Assembly: GCF_014203715.1 (NCBI RefSeq)
Contig: NZ_JACHJP010000011.1
Coordinates: forward strand, 124,001 to 188,000
Length of the DNA: 64,000 nt
Reading direction: 5' to 3'
DNA from: Streptosporangium saharense
Lineage (GTDB): Bacteria > Actinomycetota > Actinomycetes > Streptosporangiales > Streptosporangiaceae
A program made the translations under genes and the position numbers. The stretch's first letter is position 1, and every line of letters begins with the position of its first letter. Below are positions 17,143 through 25,156 of this stretch, one piece after another. Under the pieces are notes generated by a model. The model searched no databases, was not told where the DNA came from, and saw only the letters and a list, made by a program, of their open reading frames with translations.

Positions 17143-17628
17143 AATGGCCTCCTTGGCCTTCGGGGGGTCGTGCCTGGCCGCTCCTCCCGGCCGCGCACGG
17201 CGCCGACGAGGCCGGTGAGGGACCGGCGATGTGCGATGCCGCCACGGGGCGGGCCGAACGAACCAGGCAGCCTGGACTGGACCAAAGCTGACACCGTGCG
17301 GGAGTGGGTTGAACCCCACAGTTTTCTATAACTTCACGCTATGCACCTTTTCCCAGTAAATGACCAGGTCAAGGCGTCCGCAGATGGTTTTCATGTCATG
17401 CCCTCTGTTTTCGGCCATGAAGGAATTGCGACAAGAGGGCGTCCGCAATAGCATGCCGGGCCGTTCGACCTCGCCCGGCTTTCTGCCGTCTTCGGGATGT
17501 TACGCCTGGAGAGGCCACTGTAGACCGTTCCATCCTGCTCTTTTTTCACCCCCTTCGGGCGCGGGACGGACCCCGGGGGAGGATGGGGGATCGTCCGACG
17601 TGATGGCCTCCGACCACGGGGAGACGAC
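17143..17628. other. 486-bp divergent intergenic region
   Basis: This region separates the dioxygenase gene (minus) from a GNAT gene (plus). It is AT-richer around 17320-17410, where the dioxygenase promoter probably lies. No clear -35/-10 pair, dyad or coding frame could be defended. GGGGAGACGAC just before 17629 is the GNAT ribosome binding site. Confidence 0.45.
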
Positions 17629-18390
17629 ATGACCGGTACCGGCGGTGACACGACGGTCAGGGGGATCGAACGGCGGGCCGCGGCCGCCTGGCCCGCGGCG
17701 TTCGCCGAGGAGCGCGACGGCTGGCTGCTCCGGCACACCCCCGGGGTCGGCAGGCAGCGCAGCAACTCCGCCCTGCCTCCCCCGCCGAGCACCGGCACGC
17801 CCGGGATCGGCCTCGTCGAGCGCTTCTACGGCGAGCGCGGCCTTCCCGTCCGCGTCCAGGTCAGCCCCGCCGAGGAGCACGGCGAGCTGGACGCGGCCCT
17901 GGCCGAGGCGGGCTACCGACGCACCGGGATGACCGCCGTGCTCACCGCCCCGACCGAGAAGGTCGTCGCCGCGACGGCGTCCGTGCCGCCCCTGCCCGTG
18001 CGCCTGGCGGACGCCCCGGACCGGTGGCTCGGCGTCTTCACCGAGCTGGACGGCCACGACGACAGCGCCGCCGTCGGCCGCGAGGTGCTCTCCCGCGTCC
18101 CCTCCCCCGCGGCCTTCCTGAGCGTCGCCGTCGAGGACCGCCCCGCCGGGATGGGGCTGGTCGTGGCCGACGGGGAGTGGGCCGGCGTCTTCTGCATGGC
18201 GACCGCTCCCGAGCGCAGGCGCACCGGGGTGGCGGCCGCCGTACTGGCCGCGGGGGCGAGGTGGGCGCGCGGGCGGGGAGCCGAGCGGCTCTACCTCCAG
18301 GTCGAGCGGGACAACGAGGCGGCCCTCGGGCTCTACACCCGGGCGGGCTTCTCCCCCTCGCACGGCTACCACTACCGGGTCCGCCCCTGA
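17629..18390 (+). CDS. GNAT-family N-acetyltransferase, possibly two-domain
   Basis: The 253-residue protein has a C-terminal GNAT domain with the acetyl-CoA motif ATAPERRRTGVAAAVLAAGARWA (near 190-212) and the terminal LYLQVERDNEAALGLYTRAGF. The first 110 residues look like a degenerate N-terminal GNAT half (ERFYGERGLPVRVQVSP), a layout seen in many actinobacterial tandem GNAT proteins. The substrate is unknown. The ATG is placed by GGGGAGACGAC. It appears monocistronic. Confidence 0.87.
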   Translation: MTGTGGDTTVRGIERRAAAAWPAAFAEERDGWLLRHTPGVGRQRSNSALPPPPSTGTPGIGLVERFYGERGLPVRVQVSPAEEHGELDAALAEAGYRRTGMTAVLTAPTEKVVAATASVPPLPVRLADAPDRWLGVFTELDGHDDSAAVGREVLSRVPSPAAFLSVAVEDRPAGMGLVVADGEWAGVFCMATAPERRRTGVAAAVLAAGARWARGRGAERLYLQVERDNEAALGLYTRAGFSPSHGYHYRVRP

Positions 18391-18425
18391 AATCGCGACG
18401 GAGAACACGTTCCCCAAAAGGGATA

Positions 18426-18454
18426 TTGACGCCCTCCAGAGCCCGGTTTATCTT
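18426..18454 (+). promoter_or_regulatory. Vegetative-type promoter TTGACG-N17-TATCTT
   Basis: TTGACG (18426-18431) and TATCTT (18449-18454) are separated by exactly 17 nt in an AT-rich patch, a good sigma-70/HrdB match. The transcript would have a leader of about 170 nt before the small secreted protein at 18635. Confidence 0.6.
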
Positions 18455-18634
18455 TTCTTTAAAGAAACTTTCCTAACCAGAACCGCGCTGACCTGCGTTA
18501 ATTCCCTTAACTAACCGTCATCGACGGTGTATCCGGCGTATCCCCTTTCCCAGGGGGCCGCCTTTCGCCCACCCCCGCGGGCCGCGATCTCAGCGGGGCT
18601 CCAGAAGCCGACGCTCACCCCCCAGGAGTCACGC

Positions 18635-18940
18635 ATGAACGCCAGAAGTCGGCTCGCGGCCGTCTGCGCCACCGCACTGCTGACCGCCACGATGGTGACC
18701 GGCACCGCGACGAGCGCCTCCGCCGCCCCCACGGGCTGCAGCTACCAGATCGTCGACCGGACCGCCAGCAGCTACTGCTCCGGCGGCACCGGAGAGCACC
18801 GCGTCTTCGTCCTGCAGAAGCACTTCCTCGCGGAGGTCGGCTACATCCCGATCTACAGCGAGTGGGCCCCTGCGGGCACGACCTCCTCGACGTGGATCAC
18901 CGCGCACGAGATCGTCTCCGTCCAGGTTCAGACGCGCTGA
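18635..18940 (+). CDS. Small secreted protein of unknown function
   Basis: This 101-residue protein has a classical signal peptide (residues 1-31, hydrophobic core TALLTATMVTGTATSA, cleavage after ASA). The mature part is about 70 residues with two cysteines (GCSYQ and SYCSGG) that probably form a disulfide, and an aromatic C-terminal half. No family is recognised. The CCAGGAGTC ribosome binding site supports the ATG at 18635. It has its own promoter and terminator, so it is expressed as a single gene. Confidence 0.8.
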   Translation: MNARSRLAAVCATALLTATMVTGTATSASAAPTGCSYQIVDRTASSYCSGGTGEHRVFVLQKHFLAEVGYIPIYSEWAPAGTTSSTWITAHEIVSVQVQTR

Positions 18941-18950
18941 GAACCTCCTT

Positions 18951-18987
18951 CCTGTACGGCTCGCGCCCATTGGCGGGGCCGTACAGG
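18951..18987 (+). terminator. Hairpin terminator after the small secreted protein
   Basis: Perfect 10-bp arms CCTGTACGGC and GCCGTACAGG flank a 17-nt loop that can fold further (CGCC with GGCG). The hairpin begins 10 nt past the stop. Confidence 0.75.
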
Positions 18988-19098
18988 AGAGGCGGGAAAG
19001 GAATAGTGAGAACGGATACTTGGTCCAGATAAGCCATCCTGGGCGGTAATTCGACCAGTATGATCAACGCGCTGGCCTTCGCCGACGGAGGAGTCGCG

Positions 19099-19941
19099 GT
19101 GACCGAGTTGGAACGTGTTCCCCCGGGGGTCGATCCGACCGTGCCCAGCTCGGCGCGTGTCTACGACTACCTGCTGGGGGGCAAGGACAACCTCGCGGTC
19201 GACCGCACCTTCGCCGACCGGCTGCTGACCGTCGCCCCCGACGCCAGGCTGACCGCCAGGGCCAACCGCGACTTCCTGGTCAGGACGGTACGGACCATGG
19301 CCGAACGGGGCATCCGCCAGTTCGTCGACCTGGGCACCGGCATCCCGACCTCCCCCAGCGTGCACGAGATCGCCCACGCCGCCGACCCCTCGGCCACCGT
19401 GGTCTACGTCGACTACGACCCCGTCGTACGCCTGCACGCCGAGGTGCTGCTCTCCAGCGGCAAGAACGTGACGAGCGTCCAGGCCGACGTCCGCAGACCA
19501 GGTGACATCGTGGAGGACCCCGAGGTCACCCGGCTGATCGACTTCTCGGAACCGGTCGGGTTGATCATGGTCGCGGTGCTGCACTTCGTCACCGACGCGG
19601 AGGACCCGGACGGCGTCGTCGAGGAGTTCGCCCGGCGGGTGGCCCCCGGCAGTCATCTCGCGCTCTCGCACGTGACCTCCGAGAGCTCACCGGCCGCGCG
19701 GGCACAACTGTCCTCGGGTACGGCGAACACCCCCATGCAGGTGACCTTCCGCCCGCACGAGCGGGTCCGCGCGCTCTTCGGTCCCTTCGAACTGCTCGAC
19801 CCGGGGCTGGTGGCCGTACAGGACTGGCGTGCCGACGACGACGGCCTGCCGCCGTTGCCCGGCGGGGGGCCGCCCAGGATCAGAGTCGACGGAGGGCTCG
19901 GCCGCCTGGCGGGCCCGGGAAGCAGCGGAGGAGCCCGATGA
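19099..19941 (+). CDS. SAM-dependent methyltransferase (DUF574/SAV2177 family)
   Basis: The 280-residue protein belongs to the actinomycete S-adenosylmethionine methyltransferase family once called DUF574. It has the hallmark SSARVYDYLLGGKDNLAVDR near residues 18-37, the SAM-binding IRQFVDLGTGIPT near 75, and VVYVDYDPVV near 103. Members are usually annotated without known substrate. The GTG at 19099 has a GGAGGAG ribosome binding site five bases upstream; an ATG at 19060 does not. A TATGAT at 19059-19064 may be the -10 box. Its stop overlaps the ATG of the next gene (ATGA), making a two-gene operon with a flavin monooxygenase. Confidence 0.88.
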   Translation: MTELERVPPGVDPTVPSSARVYDYLLGGKDNLAVDRTFADRLLTVAPDARLTARANRDFLVRTVRTMAERGIRQFVDLGTGIPTSPSVHEIAHAADPSATVVYVDYDPVVRLHAEVLLSSGKNVTSVQADVRRPGDIVEDPEVTRLIDFSEPVGLIMVAVLHFVTDAEDPDGVVEEFARRVAPGSHLALSHVTSESSPAARAQLSSGTANTPMQVTFRPHERVRALFGPFELLDPGLVAVQDWRADDDGLPPLPGGGPPRIRVDGGLGRLAGPGSSGGAR

Positions 19942-21143
19942 GAGTCGCCGTCGTCGGAGGAGGACTCGGCGGGCTGACCACCGCCCTGCTGCTGGACCGG
20001 GCGGGCGTCGAGGTCACCGTCTACGAGCAGGCCGGTGAGCTGCGCGAGGTCGGCGCGGGCATCATCGTCGCCCCCAACATGGTGCGCCCCCTGACCCGGG
20101 CCGGGCTCGGCGAGCGGCTGGCCGACTTCGCCGTACGGCTCGACGTCGCCTGGGAGATGCGCCGCTGGCAGGACGGCAGCGTGCTGTTCGCCCAGCGGAT
20201 GGGCGCCGAGTGCCGCAGGCTGTACGGCGCCGACTGCTACGTCGCGCACCGGGCCGACCTGCTGACCATGCTGGCCGAGGCCGTGCCGAAGGAGCTCGTA
20301 CGGCTCGACCGGCGGCTGACCGGGCTGCGGCAGGACGGCCGGGAGGTCGAGCTGACCCTCATCGACTCCGCGGGCCGGGAGAGCACGGCCGTGGCGGACG
20401 TGGTCGTCGGCGCCGACGGCATCCACTCCACGGTGCGGCCCACGGTCGTGGCCGAGGCGCCGCCGCGCTTCTCCGGGCTGTGCGCCTACCGGTGCCTGGT
20501 GCCCGCCGAGGCCGCCCCCTCCCTGATGCTCAGACCGGCGCAGACGATCTGGCTCGGGCCGGGAAGGCACTTCGTGCACTACCCGGTCAGCGGGGGACGG
20601 CTGGTCAACGTGGTCGCGGTCGTGCCCGCCGGGGAGTGGCGGATCGAGTCGTGGACGACGGACGGCCGTCTTGAGGACCTGGCCGCGGAGTTCGAGACGT
20701 GGGACCCCCGGCTCGGGCAGCTCATCGCCGCCGCCTCGGAGACCAAGCGCTGGGCCATGTACGACCGCAGCCCGCTGGACCGCTGGACCGACGGGCGGGT
20801 GACCCTGCTCGGGGACGCCGCCCACGCGATGCTGCCCTTCCTCGGCCAGGGAGCCTGCCAGGCGGTCGAGGACGCGGCGGTCCTGGCCGGGTGCCTGCGG
20901 GAGGCGACGCCGGAGACCGCGGACCGGGCGCTGCTGCGCTACGAGGAGATCCGCAAGCCGAGGGCCTCGCAGGTGCAGCTCGGCAGCCGGGGCCGCGAGG
21001 CGGTCAACCACCTGCCCGACGGTCCCGAGCAGCGCAAACGTGACGAGGGCCTCGCCAACGGCGACCCGCTGCGGCAGAACGCCTGGCTGTACGGTCACGA
21101 GGTCGAGACCGAGCTGGTTCTCATGGAGAAGGGGACGGCGTGA
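19938..21143 (+). CDS. FAD-dependent aromatic monooxygenase (salicylate hydroxylase type)
   Basis: This 401-residue class A flavoprotein monooxygenase has the Rossmann motif VVGGGLGGLTTALLLDRAGV at the start, the DG motif VVVGADGIHSTVR near 155, and the GD motif VTLLGDAAHAMLPFLGQGA near 285. Such enzymes hydroxylate an aromatic ring with NAD(P)H and oxygen. The substrate is unknown. It is translationally coupled to the upstream methyltransferase, so hydroxylation and methylation of one small aromatic is a reasonable guess. A hairpin overlaps its stop codon. Confidence 0.9.
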   Translation: MRVAVVGGGLGGLTTALLLDRAGVEVTVYEQAGELREVGAGIIVAPNMVRPLTRAGLGERLADFAVRLDVAWEMRRWQDGSVLFAQRMGAECRRLYGADCYVAHRADLLTMLAEAVPKELVRLDRRLTGLRQDGREVELTLIDSAGRESTAVADVVVGADGIHSTVRPTVVAEAPPRFSGLCAYRCLVPAEAAPSLMLRPAQTIWLGPGRHFVHYPVSGGRLVNVVAVVPAGEWRIESWTTDGRLEDLAAEFETWDPRLGQLIAAASETKRWAMYDRSPLDRWTDGRVTLLGDAAHAMLPFLGQGACQAVEDAAVLAGCLREATPETADRALLRYEEIRKPRASQVQLGSRGREAVNHLPDGPEQRKRDEGLANGDPLRQNAWLYGHEVETELVLMEKGTA

Positions 21144-21153
21144 GGCCGTCCCC
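21131..21153 (+). terminator. Hairpin spanning the monooxygenase stop codon
   Basis: Perfect 9-bp arms GGGGACGGC and GCCGTCCCC flank a 5-nt loop that contains the TGA (21141-21143). Its position suggests transcription termination immediately at the gene end. Confidence 0.6.
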
Positions 21154-21170
21154 CGTGGTTTCCGGTGAGC

Positions 21171-21455
21171 TCAGTCGGTGACCTCGACGCCCTTCCAGAA
21201 GGCCACCCGTCCCTTGATCTCGGCGGCCTCCGCCTTCGGGTCCGCGTAGTACCAGACGGCGTCGGGGTTCTCCTGCCCCTCGACGTTCAGCGTGTAGTAG
21301 TTCGCCGTGCCCTTCCACCCGCAGACGGTGGTGGTCTCCGACGGCTTGAGGTACTCGGAGGAGACGGACTCGACCGGGAAGTAGTGGTTGCCCTCCACGA
21401 TCACCGTCTCGTCGCTTTCCGCGATGATCTCGCCGTTCCAGCGCGCAGTAGCCAT
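21171..21455 (-). CDS. DUF427 domain protein
   Basis: This 94-residue protein is a member of the DUF427 family, with ATARWNGEIIAES at the start, VEGNHYFPVESV, and KGTANYYTLNVEGQENPDAVWYYADPK in the middle. The family has a small beta fold of unknown biochemical function; it is widespread in actinobacteria. The ATG at 21455 fits family length better than an upstream in-frame ATG. It lies in the same direction as, and 49 bp downstream of, the ArsR-like regulator gene. Confidence 0.9.
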   Translation of the reverse strand: MATARWNGEIIAESDETVIVEGNHYFPVESVSSEYLKPSETTTVCGWKGTANYYTLNVEGQENPDAVWYYADPKAEAAEIKGRVAFWKGVEVTD

Positions 21456-21504
21456 GGGCCAAGGTTCGCACACGTCCCCGGCGACGGCCATCGCCGCCCG
21501 GATC

Positions 21505-22506
21505 TCAGTGGCGGAACAGGTCCAGCAGTTCCTCACCCCTGCGGGTACGGACGATCCACACCTCGCGGCCCCGCCGTTCGCGGCTGACCAGGCCCGCCGC
21601 GACCAGCCGCTCGCAGTGGTAGGTGATCGCGCTGGGCACCATCCCCGCCCCCGAGGCCAGGGCGCTCATCGTGGCGGGCCGGTCCAGGGTGTGCAGCAGC
21701 GCCGCGCGCACCGGGCCGATCAGCGCCGCCAACTCGTCGGCCGCCCTGGGGTCGCGTTCCCGCCACAGCGTCTCCGCCCCGGGGACCGGGTAGGCGATCC
21801 ACACCACCTCGGGGTGGTCGAGCTTCACGATCACCGCGTCCCGCCCGGCCAGCATCGGCACCAGGATCATCTTCCGGTCGCCGAGGTCGTACCGGCTCGG
21901 TTCGAGGTCCGCGATCAGCAGCCCGTCCTCGCCGTACTGGATCCGCTCGCTCAGTGAGCTGAGCAGCACGTCGAGGCCGCCCCTGACGACGGCGGTGCCG
22001 ACCCGCTCGACCTCCCGGTCCAACAGGGAGGAGGCCCGTTCCCACAGCGGCCCCGTCACGTCCCACACGTCCTCAAGGGCCGCCGCGTATCCCGCGAACC
22101 ACCGTTTCGGCCGGTCGGCGGCGGGCCGCCAGTGCTCGGGCACTCCCCCGCCGAAGACCTGTTCGAGGTCGGCCGTCAGTTGCTCCTCGGGCACCGCGCG
22201 CAGCAGTTCGGCCTGTGAGGTGACGGAGAAGCCCTCGATCGGGGTCTGGGGCACCACGCTGTCGGGGACGACCGAGTATCCCGGTGCCCCCAGCGGCCTG
22301 ACCGCCTCCCGTGCCCTCGGGCCGACCGACTCCTGGACCGCACGACGCCACCGCTCGGGCAGCCCCCTCCGTCTGCCCGCCAGTGCGTCGGCGATCACCG
22401 CCAGTGCCGTCAGGTTCGGCGAGATCGACACCGAGACCCTCGGCGCCGAGGAAACCCGCAGTTCACTCCACACCCGTGTGCCCGCATCCGCCCCCACCCC
22501 AGTCAC
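21505..22506 (-). CDS. Winged-helix regulator (ArsR/DUF5937-like)
   Basis: The 333-residue protein has a long N-terminal ligand-like region (LRVSSAPRVSVSISPNLTALAVIADALAG at the start) and a C-terminal winged helix. The latter reads DRPATMSALASGAGMVPSAITYHCERLVAAGLVSRERRGREVWI, residues about 275-320. Actinomycete proteins of this layout are annotated as helix-turn-helix transcriptional regulators, often next to the transporter or enzyme they control. The GTG at 22506 is the start. No metal-binding cysteines of classical ArsR are present, so metal sensing is unlikely. Confidence 0.83.
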   Translation of the reverse strand: MTGVGADAGTRVWSELRVSSAPRVSVSISPNLTALAVIADALAGRRRGLPERWRRAVQESVGPRAREAVRPLGAPGYSVVPDSVVPQTPIEGFSVTSQAELLRAVPEEQLTADLEQVFGGGVPEHWRPAADRPKRWFAGYAAALEDVWDVTGPLWERASSLLDREVERVGTAVVRGGLDVLLSSLSERIQYGEDGLLIADLEPSRYDLGDRKMILVPMLAGRDAVIVKLDHPEVVWIAYPVPGAETLWRERDPRAADELAALIGPVRAALLHTLDRPATMSALASGAGMVPSAITYHCERLVAAGLVSRERRGREVWIVRTRRGEELLDLFRH

Positions 22507-22624
22507 CCTAGTGACCGGTGTCCGGGAAACCGAGATATTTCACCAAAGCTGGAAACATGGGGGAAGCGCCCTCACCGGCGGGTTCGCGGCGTGAGAGGAG
22601 CCGGTACGCGGGCAGGGGCGGGAC

Positions 22625-23617
22625 ATGACACACGCCATCCACCGACCGGCCCGTCCCATCCCCGGTGGCGACGGCTCGGGCCGGATCCTGGTCGGCACGG
22701 CCTCCTGGACGGACAGGTCTCTGCTGGAGTCCGGCTGGTATCCCAAGGAGGCCTCGACCCCGGCCGCGCGGCTGGCCTGGTACGCCTCACGGTTCCCGAT
22801 CGTCGAGGTCGACTCGACCTACTACCACCCGCCGTCGCTGCGGACCGTGGAAGGATGGCGGGACCGCACCCCGAAGGGCTTCGTCTTCAACATCAAGGCG
22901 TTCTCGCTGCTGACCGGCCATCCCACCCGGCCCGAGGCGCTCTACAAGGACCTGCGGGAGACGCTCGGCGAGACCCCGGAGCGCCTCTACCTGGACAACG
23001 TCGGCCCGCGGATCGCCGACGAGGTCTGGCGGCGCTTCCTCGCCACGCTCGCCCCGCTGCACGAGGCGGGCAAGCTGGGCGCCCTGCTGTTCCAGTTCCC
23101 GCCGTGGCTGCCCGCCGGGGAACACGGCAGGCGCCGGGTCCTCGAATGCGTGCGCCGGTCCGCCCCGATGCGCGTCTGCGTCGAGTTCCGCAACGGGACC
23201 TGGATGGACGAGGGCAACCGAGCCGCCACCCTGGACTTCCTCACCGAGCACGACATCCCCTACGTGTGCGTCGACATGCCCCAGGGCCATCCCTCCTCGA
23301 TCCCGCCGGTGCTGGCCGTGACCGCCTCCGACCTCGCCGTGGTCCGCCTGCACGGCCACTCGCCGCACTGGGCCGGTGGCAGCGTCGAGGAGCGCTTCGC
23401 CTACCGCTACACCGAGGACGAGCTCCGGCCGTGGGCCTCGCGGGTCCTCGCGCTCTCCCGGCACGCGGAGACCACCCACGTGATCACCAACGTCTGCTGC
23501 GGGGACACCTCACAGCGCACCGCCGCCCGGCTCACCTCCCTGATCGAGGAGGAGAGCACCCGTCCCGCCCGTGGCGGGGTCCTCACCCGCCCCGCCGTAC
23601 GGCATCGCCCCCGCTGA
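22625..23617 (+). CDS. DUF72 family protein
   Basis: This 330-residue protein is of the DUF72 (YecE-like) TIM-barrel family. It shows ILVGTASWTDRSLLESGWYPK at the start, FPIVEVDSTYYHPPSLRTVEGW near 57-78, FNIKAFSLLTGH near 90, and CVEFRNGTWMDE near 185. The family is widespread with no settled function. It follows a GGGGCGGGAC ribosome binding site and is convergent with the WhiB gene, whose stop lies 15 bp further on. Confidence 0.9.
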   Translation: MTHAIHRPARPIPGGDGSGRILVGTASWTDRSLLESGWYPKEASTPAARLAWYASRFPIVEVDSTYYHPPSLRTVEGWRDRTPKGFVFNIKAFSLLTGHPTRPEALYKDLRETLGETPERLYLDNVGPRIADEVWRRFLATLAPLHEAGKLGALLFQFPPWLPAGEHGRRRVLECVRRSAPMRVCVEFRNGTWMDEGNRAATLDFLTEHDIPYVCVDMPQGHPSSIPPVLAVTASDLAVVRLHGHSPHWAGGSVEERFAYRYTEDELRPWASRVLALSRHAETTHVITNVCCGDTSQRTAARLTSLIEEESTRPARGGVLTRPAVRHRPR

Positions 23618-23631
23618 GGAGGCGCTTCCCG

Positions 23632-23904
23632 TCATCTGGCCCCTTGTCTGGGCGCCGTCATGGCCGCCCTGCGCTCGTCGGGGGTCGTCCCGCCCCACAC
23701 CCCGTACATCTGGTAGGTGTTCAGGGCGTACTCCAGGCAGCGGTGCTGCACCGGGCAGCGACGGCACACGGCCTTGGCCCGTTCGTACTGCTCACGCCCC
23801 GGTCCCTCCGTCGAGACGGGGAAGAAGAGCTCGGGATCCTCGGTGAGACAGAGGGAACGGCGTGACCAGTGGATGATCGGGATGACGTTGCCCTGAAGAG
23901 ACAT
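23632..23904 (-). CDS. WhiB-family iron-sulfur transcription factor
   Basis: This 90-residue Wbl protein carries the four cluster-binding cysteines Cys19, Cys47, Cys50 and Cys56 (CLTEDPELFFPV, then AVCRRCPVQHRC). It also has the GVWGG turn at 68-72 and a basic tail (RRAAMTAPRQGAR) that binds DNA. The pattern is closest to WhiB1-type proteins. Wbl proteins bind a nitric-oxide- and oxygen-sensitive [4Fe-4S] cluster and act on sigma-A region 4. The ATG at 23904 is chosen because the coding signal stops there. A long upstream region holds repeated octamers that could be its control sites. Confidence 0.93.
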   Translation of the reverse strand: MSLQGNVIPIIHWSRRSLCLTEDPELFFPVSTEGPGREQYERAKAVCRRCPVQHRCLEYALNTYQMYGVWGGTTPDERRAAMTAPRQGAR

Positions 23905-24194
23905 AGGCGATCCAATGACGGTGAGGAAGCTCGACGGTTGGCGGCTCGGCTTCTGGATCGCGTGCCCGCAGAGAGTACATTCATACCTTTTCGGGGGAAA
24001 AATCAGGGCGTCTTGACCTCGGGTTTCCCTGAGAAGCCGCGTGTCAGCGCCATGATCCCCGGACCGGCCCACTTTCCCGCCGACCGGTGACGACCCCCGG
24101 AAAACCCGGCTCCCCCGCCCCTCCCCGCCTCCGCCAGGCCCCCCGAAGCCCCCCGCCGGGCCGTACGGCGTGCTCCACGCGACCGATCCCACTG

Positions 24195-24310
24195 GACATA
24201 TCCGGAAATCTCCACCCCCGGAATCCCGCGAAGGGTCCATTTGTCGCACTTTCACGATATGTCGGCACCGCCGTCGACGGAAGCGAAAAAAGCGCCATCG
24301 ATGACATATC
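24195..24310. repeat. Three GACATATC octamers
   Basis: Exact copies lie at 24195-24202 (plus), 24256-24263 (inverted, GATATGTC) and 24303-24310 (plus). They are AT-rich in a GC-rich genome and confined to one intergenic region, so they look like regulator binding sites. Confidence 0.55.
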
Positions 24311-24396
24311 ACCGCCTTCTCCAAAGGTTCAAATCGATCATATTCTATTTTTTGAGATAAACCCTCAGTACTTTACTTTCCAGTTGCTCGACAAAG

Positions 24397-24426
24397 TTGA
24401 AATCCAGACCCTCGATGCACAATCAT
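24397..24426 (+). promoter_or_regulatory. Candidate promoter TTGAAA-N18-AATCAT
   Basis: TTGAAA (24397-24402) and AATCAT (24421-24426) are spaced by 18 nt in an AT-rich stretch about 84 nt before the small secreted gene. The -10 match is only moderate. Confidence 0.35.
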
Positions 24427-24509
24427 TGTCCGTGGCGATCCGCAGTGGGCCGAAAGGCACTCACGTTGATTCGCCCAGAATTTCCCATTAGTCTCCATGG
24501 AGGAATACC

Positions 24510-24791
24510 ATGATCCGTCGCGTTATCGTCGGCGCAGCCGTCGCAAGCGCCCTGGCTGTCGCCGCCATGACGCAGGCCACCGCGGCCTCCGCTGCCACCG
24601 ACCCCTTCCCGTCGCCCTACCACGTGCCGCCGTTCCACGTCGGTCACGACCAGGACGTCGACGTCACCAGCAGCGAGACCACCTGCTCCACCCAGAACCA
24701 GGGCCTGGGCCTGCTCCTCGGCCTCGGTCTCGGCCTGAACCTGTGCGACGTCAACATCCCCATCCTCAGCCCCAGCAGCGACAACAACTAA
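24510..24791 (+). CDS. Small secreted protein with Leu/Gly tract, unknown
   Basis: This 93-residue protein has a signal peptide (about 1-29, ending ASAATD) and a 64-residue mature part. The mature part has a His/Pro-rich start (PSPYHVPPFHVGH), then DQDVDVTSSETTC and a Leu/Gly-alternating tract (LGLLLGLGLGLNLC) between its two cysteines, ending in a Ser/Asn-rich tail. It is small and has two cysteines like chaplins but lacks the chaplin domain, so I leave it unnamed. A strong GGAGGAATACC ribosome binding site sets the start, and a strong hairpin follows. Confidence 0.82.
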   Translation: MIRRVIVGAAVASALAVAAMTQATAASAATDPFPSPYHVPPFHVGHDQDVDVTSSETTCSTQNQGLGLLLGLGLGLNLCDVNIPILSPSSDNN

Positions 24792-24863
24792 GCGCCTGTG
24801 ACGGCCGCTCATGTGCACAGCGGGCACCGTCATAGAGGCTCGAGGATTTCTACGTAGCACCAA

Positions 24864-24913
24864 CCCCTGACGCGAAGAGTGACTGGCCAGCGCTTTTCTC
24901 GTCAGGGGATTTT
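24864..24913 (+). terminator. Hairpin with T-run after the small secreted gene
   Basis: Perfect 9-bp arms CCCCTGACG (24864-24872) and CGTCAGGGG (24900-24908) are followed directly by ATTTTC. The 27-nt loop is long, but the stem-T-run layout is classical. Confidence 0.65.
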
Positions 24914-25143
24914 CATCTCTCCAGAACGACAAAACCGGCACAGTCCGTTTTTTCATCTCACTTCACGAACTTGAAGGTCGAGATCCGACTCGACGGGCAT
25001 GCCTCCCAAAAGGCGACAACCGGAATCTCGCGGCAAGCACCGGAGTAATTCCTGACCGCCAATCCCGTCATTTCTCCCCGCACGACGCACTGCCGGAGAA
25101 ACCTCGCAGACGAGGCGGGGAGGGACGGTTCGGACACGGTCTG

Positions 25144-25149
25144 TATGGT
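25144..25149 (+). promoter_or_regulatory. -10 box TATGGT, leaderless type
   Basis: TATGGT ends 7 nt before the ATG at 25157. This makes the in-frame ATGs at 25145 and 25151 unlikely starts, because one lies inside the box and the other within the expected initiation region. Confidence 0.4.
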
Positions 25150-25156
25150 CATGGCC

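Larger units (their letters stand above)
23905..24509. other. 605-bp divergent regulatory region between whiB and a small secreted gene
   Basis: No coding frame is supported here. The right half (24180-24500) is markedly AT-rich and holds three GACATATC octamers and a candidate promoter (24397-24426) for the secreted protein. The left half is GC-rich with C-runs. Long upstream regions are typical for whiB-like genes. Confidence 0.6.
24792..25156 (+). other. 365-bp intergenic region before the response regulator
   Basis: The region contains the terminator at 24864-24913, then an AT-leaning stretch without a coding frame. The final bases form the probable leaderless -10 box of the response regulator gene. 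Confidence 0.5.

Noticed and set aside
24510..24791. Chaplin or rodlin
   Set aside because: It has size and cysteines in common with chaplins, but the chaplin domain pattern is absent. It is left as an unknown secreted protein.
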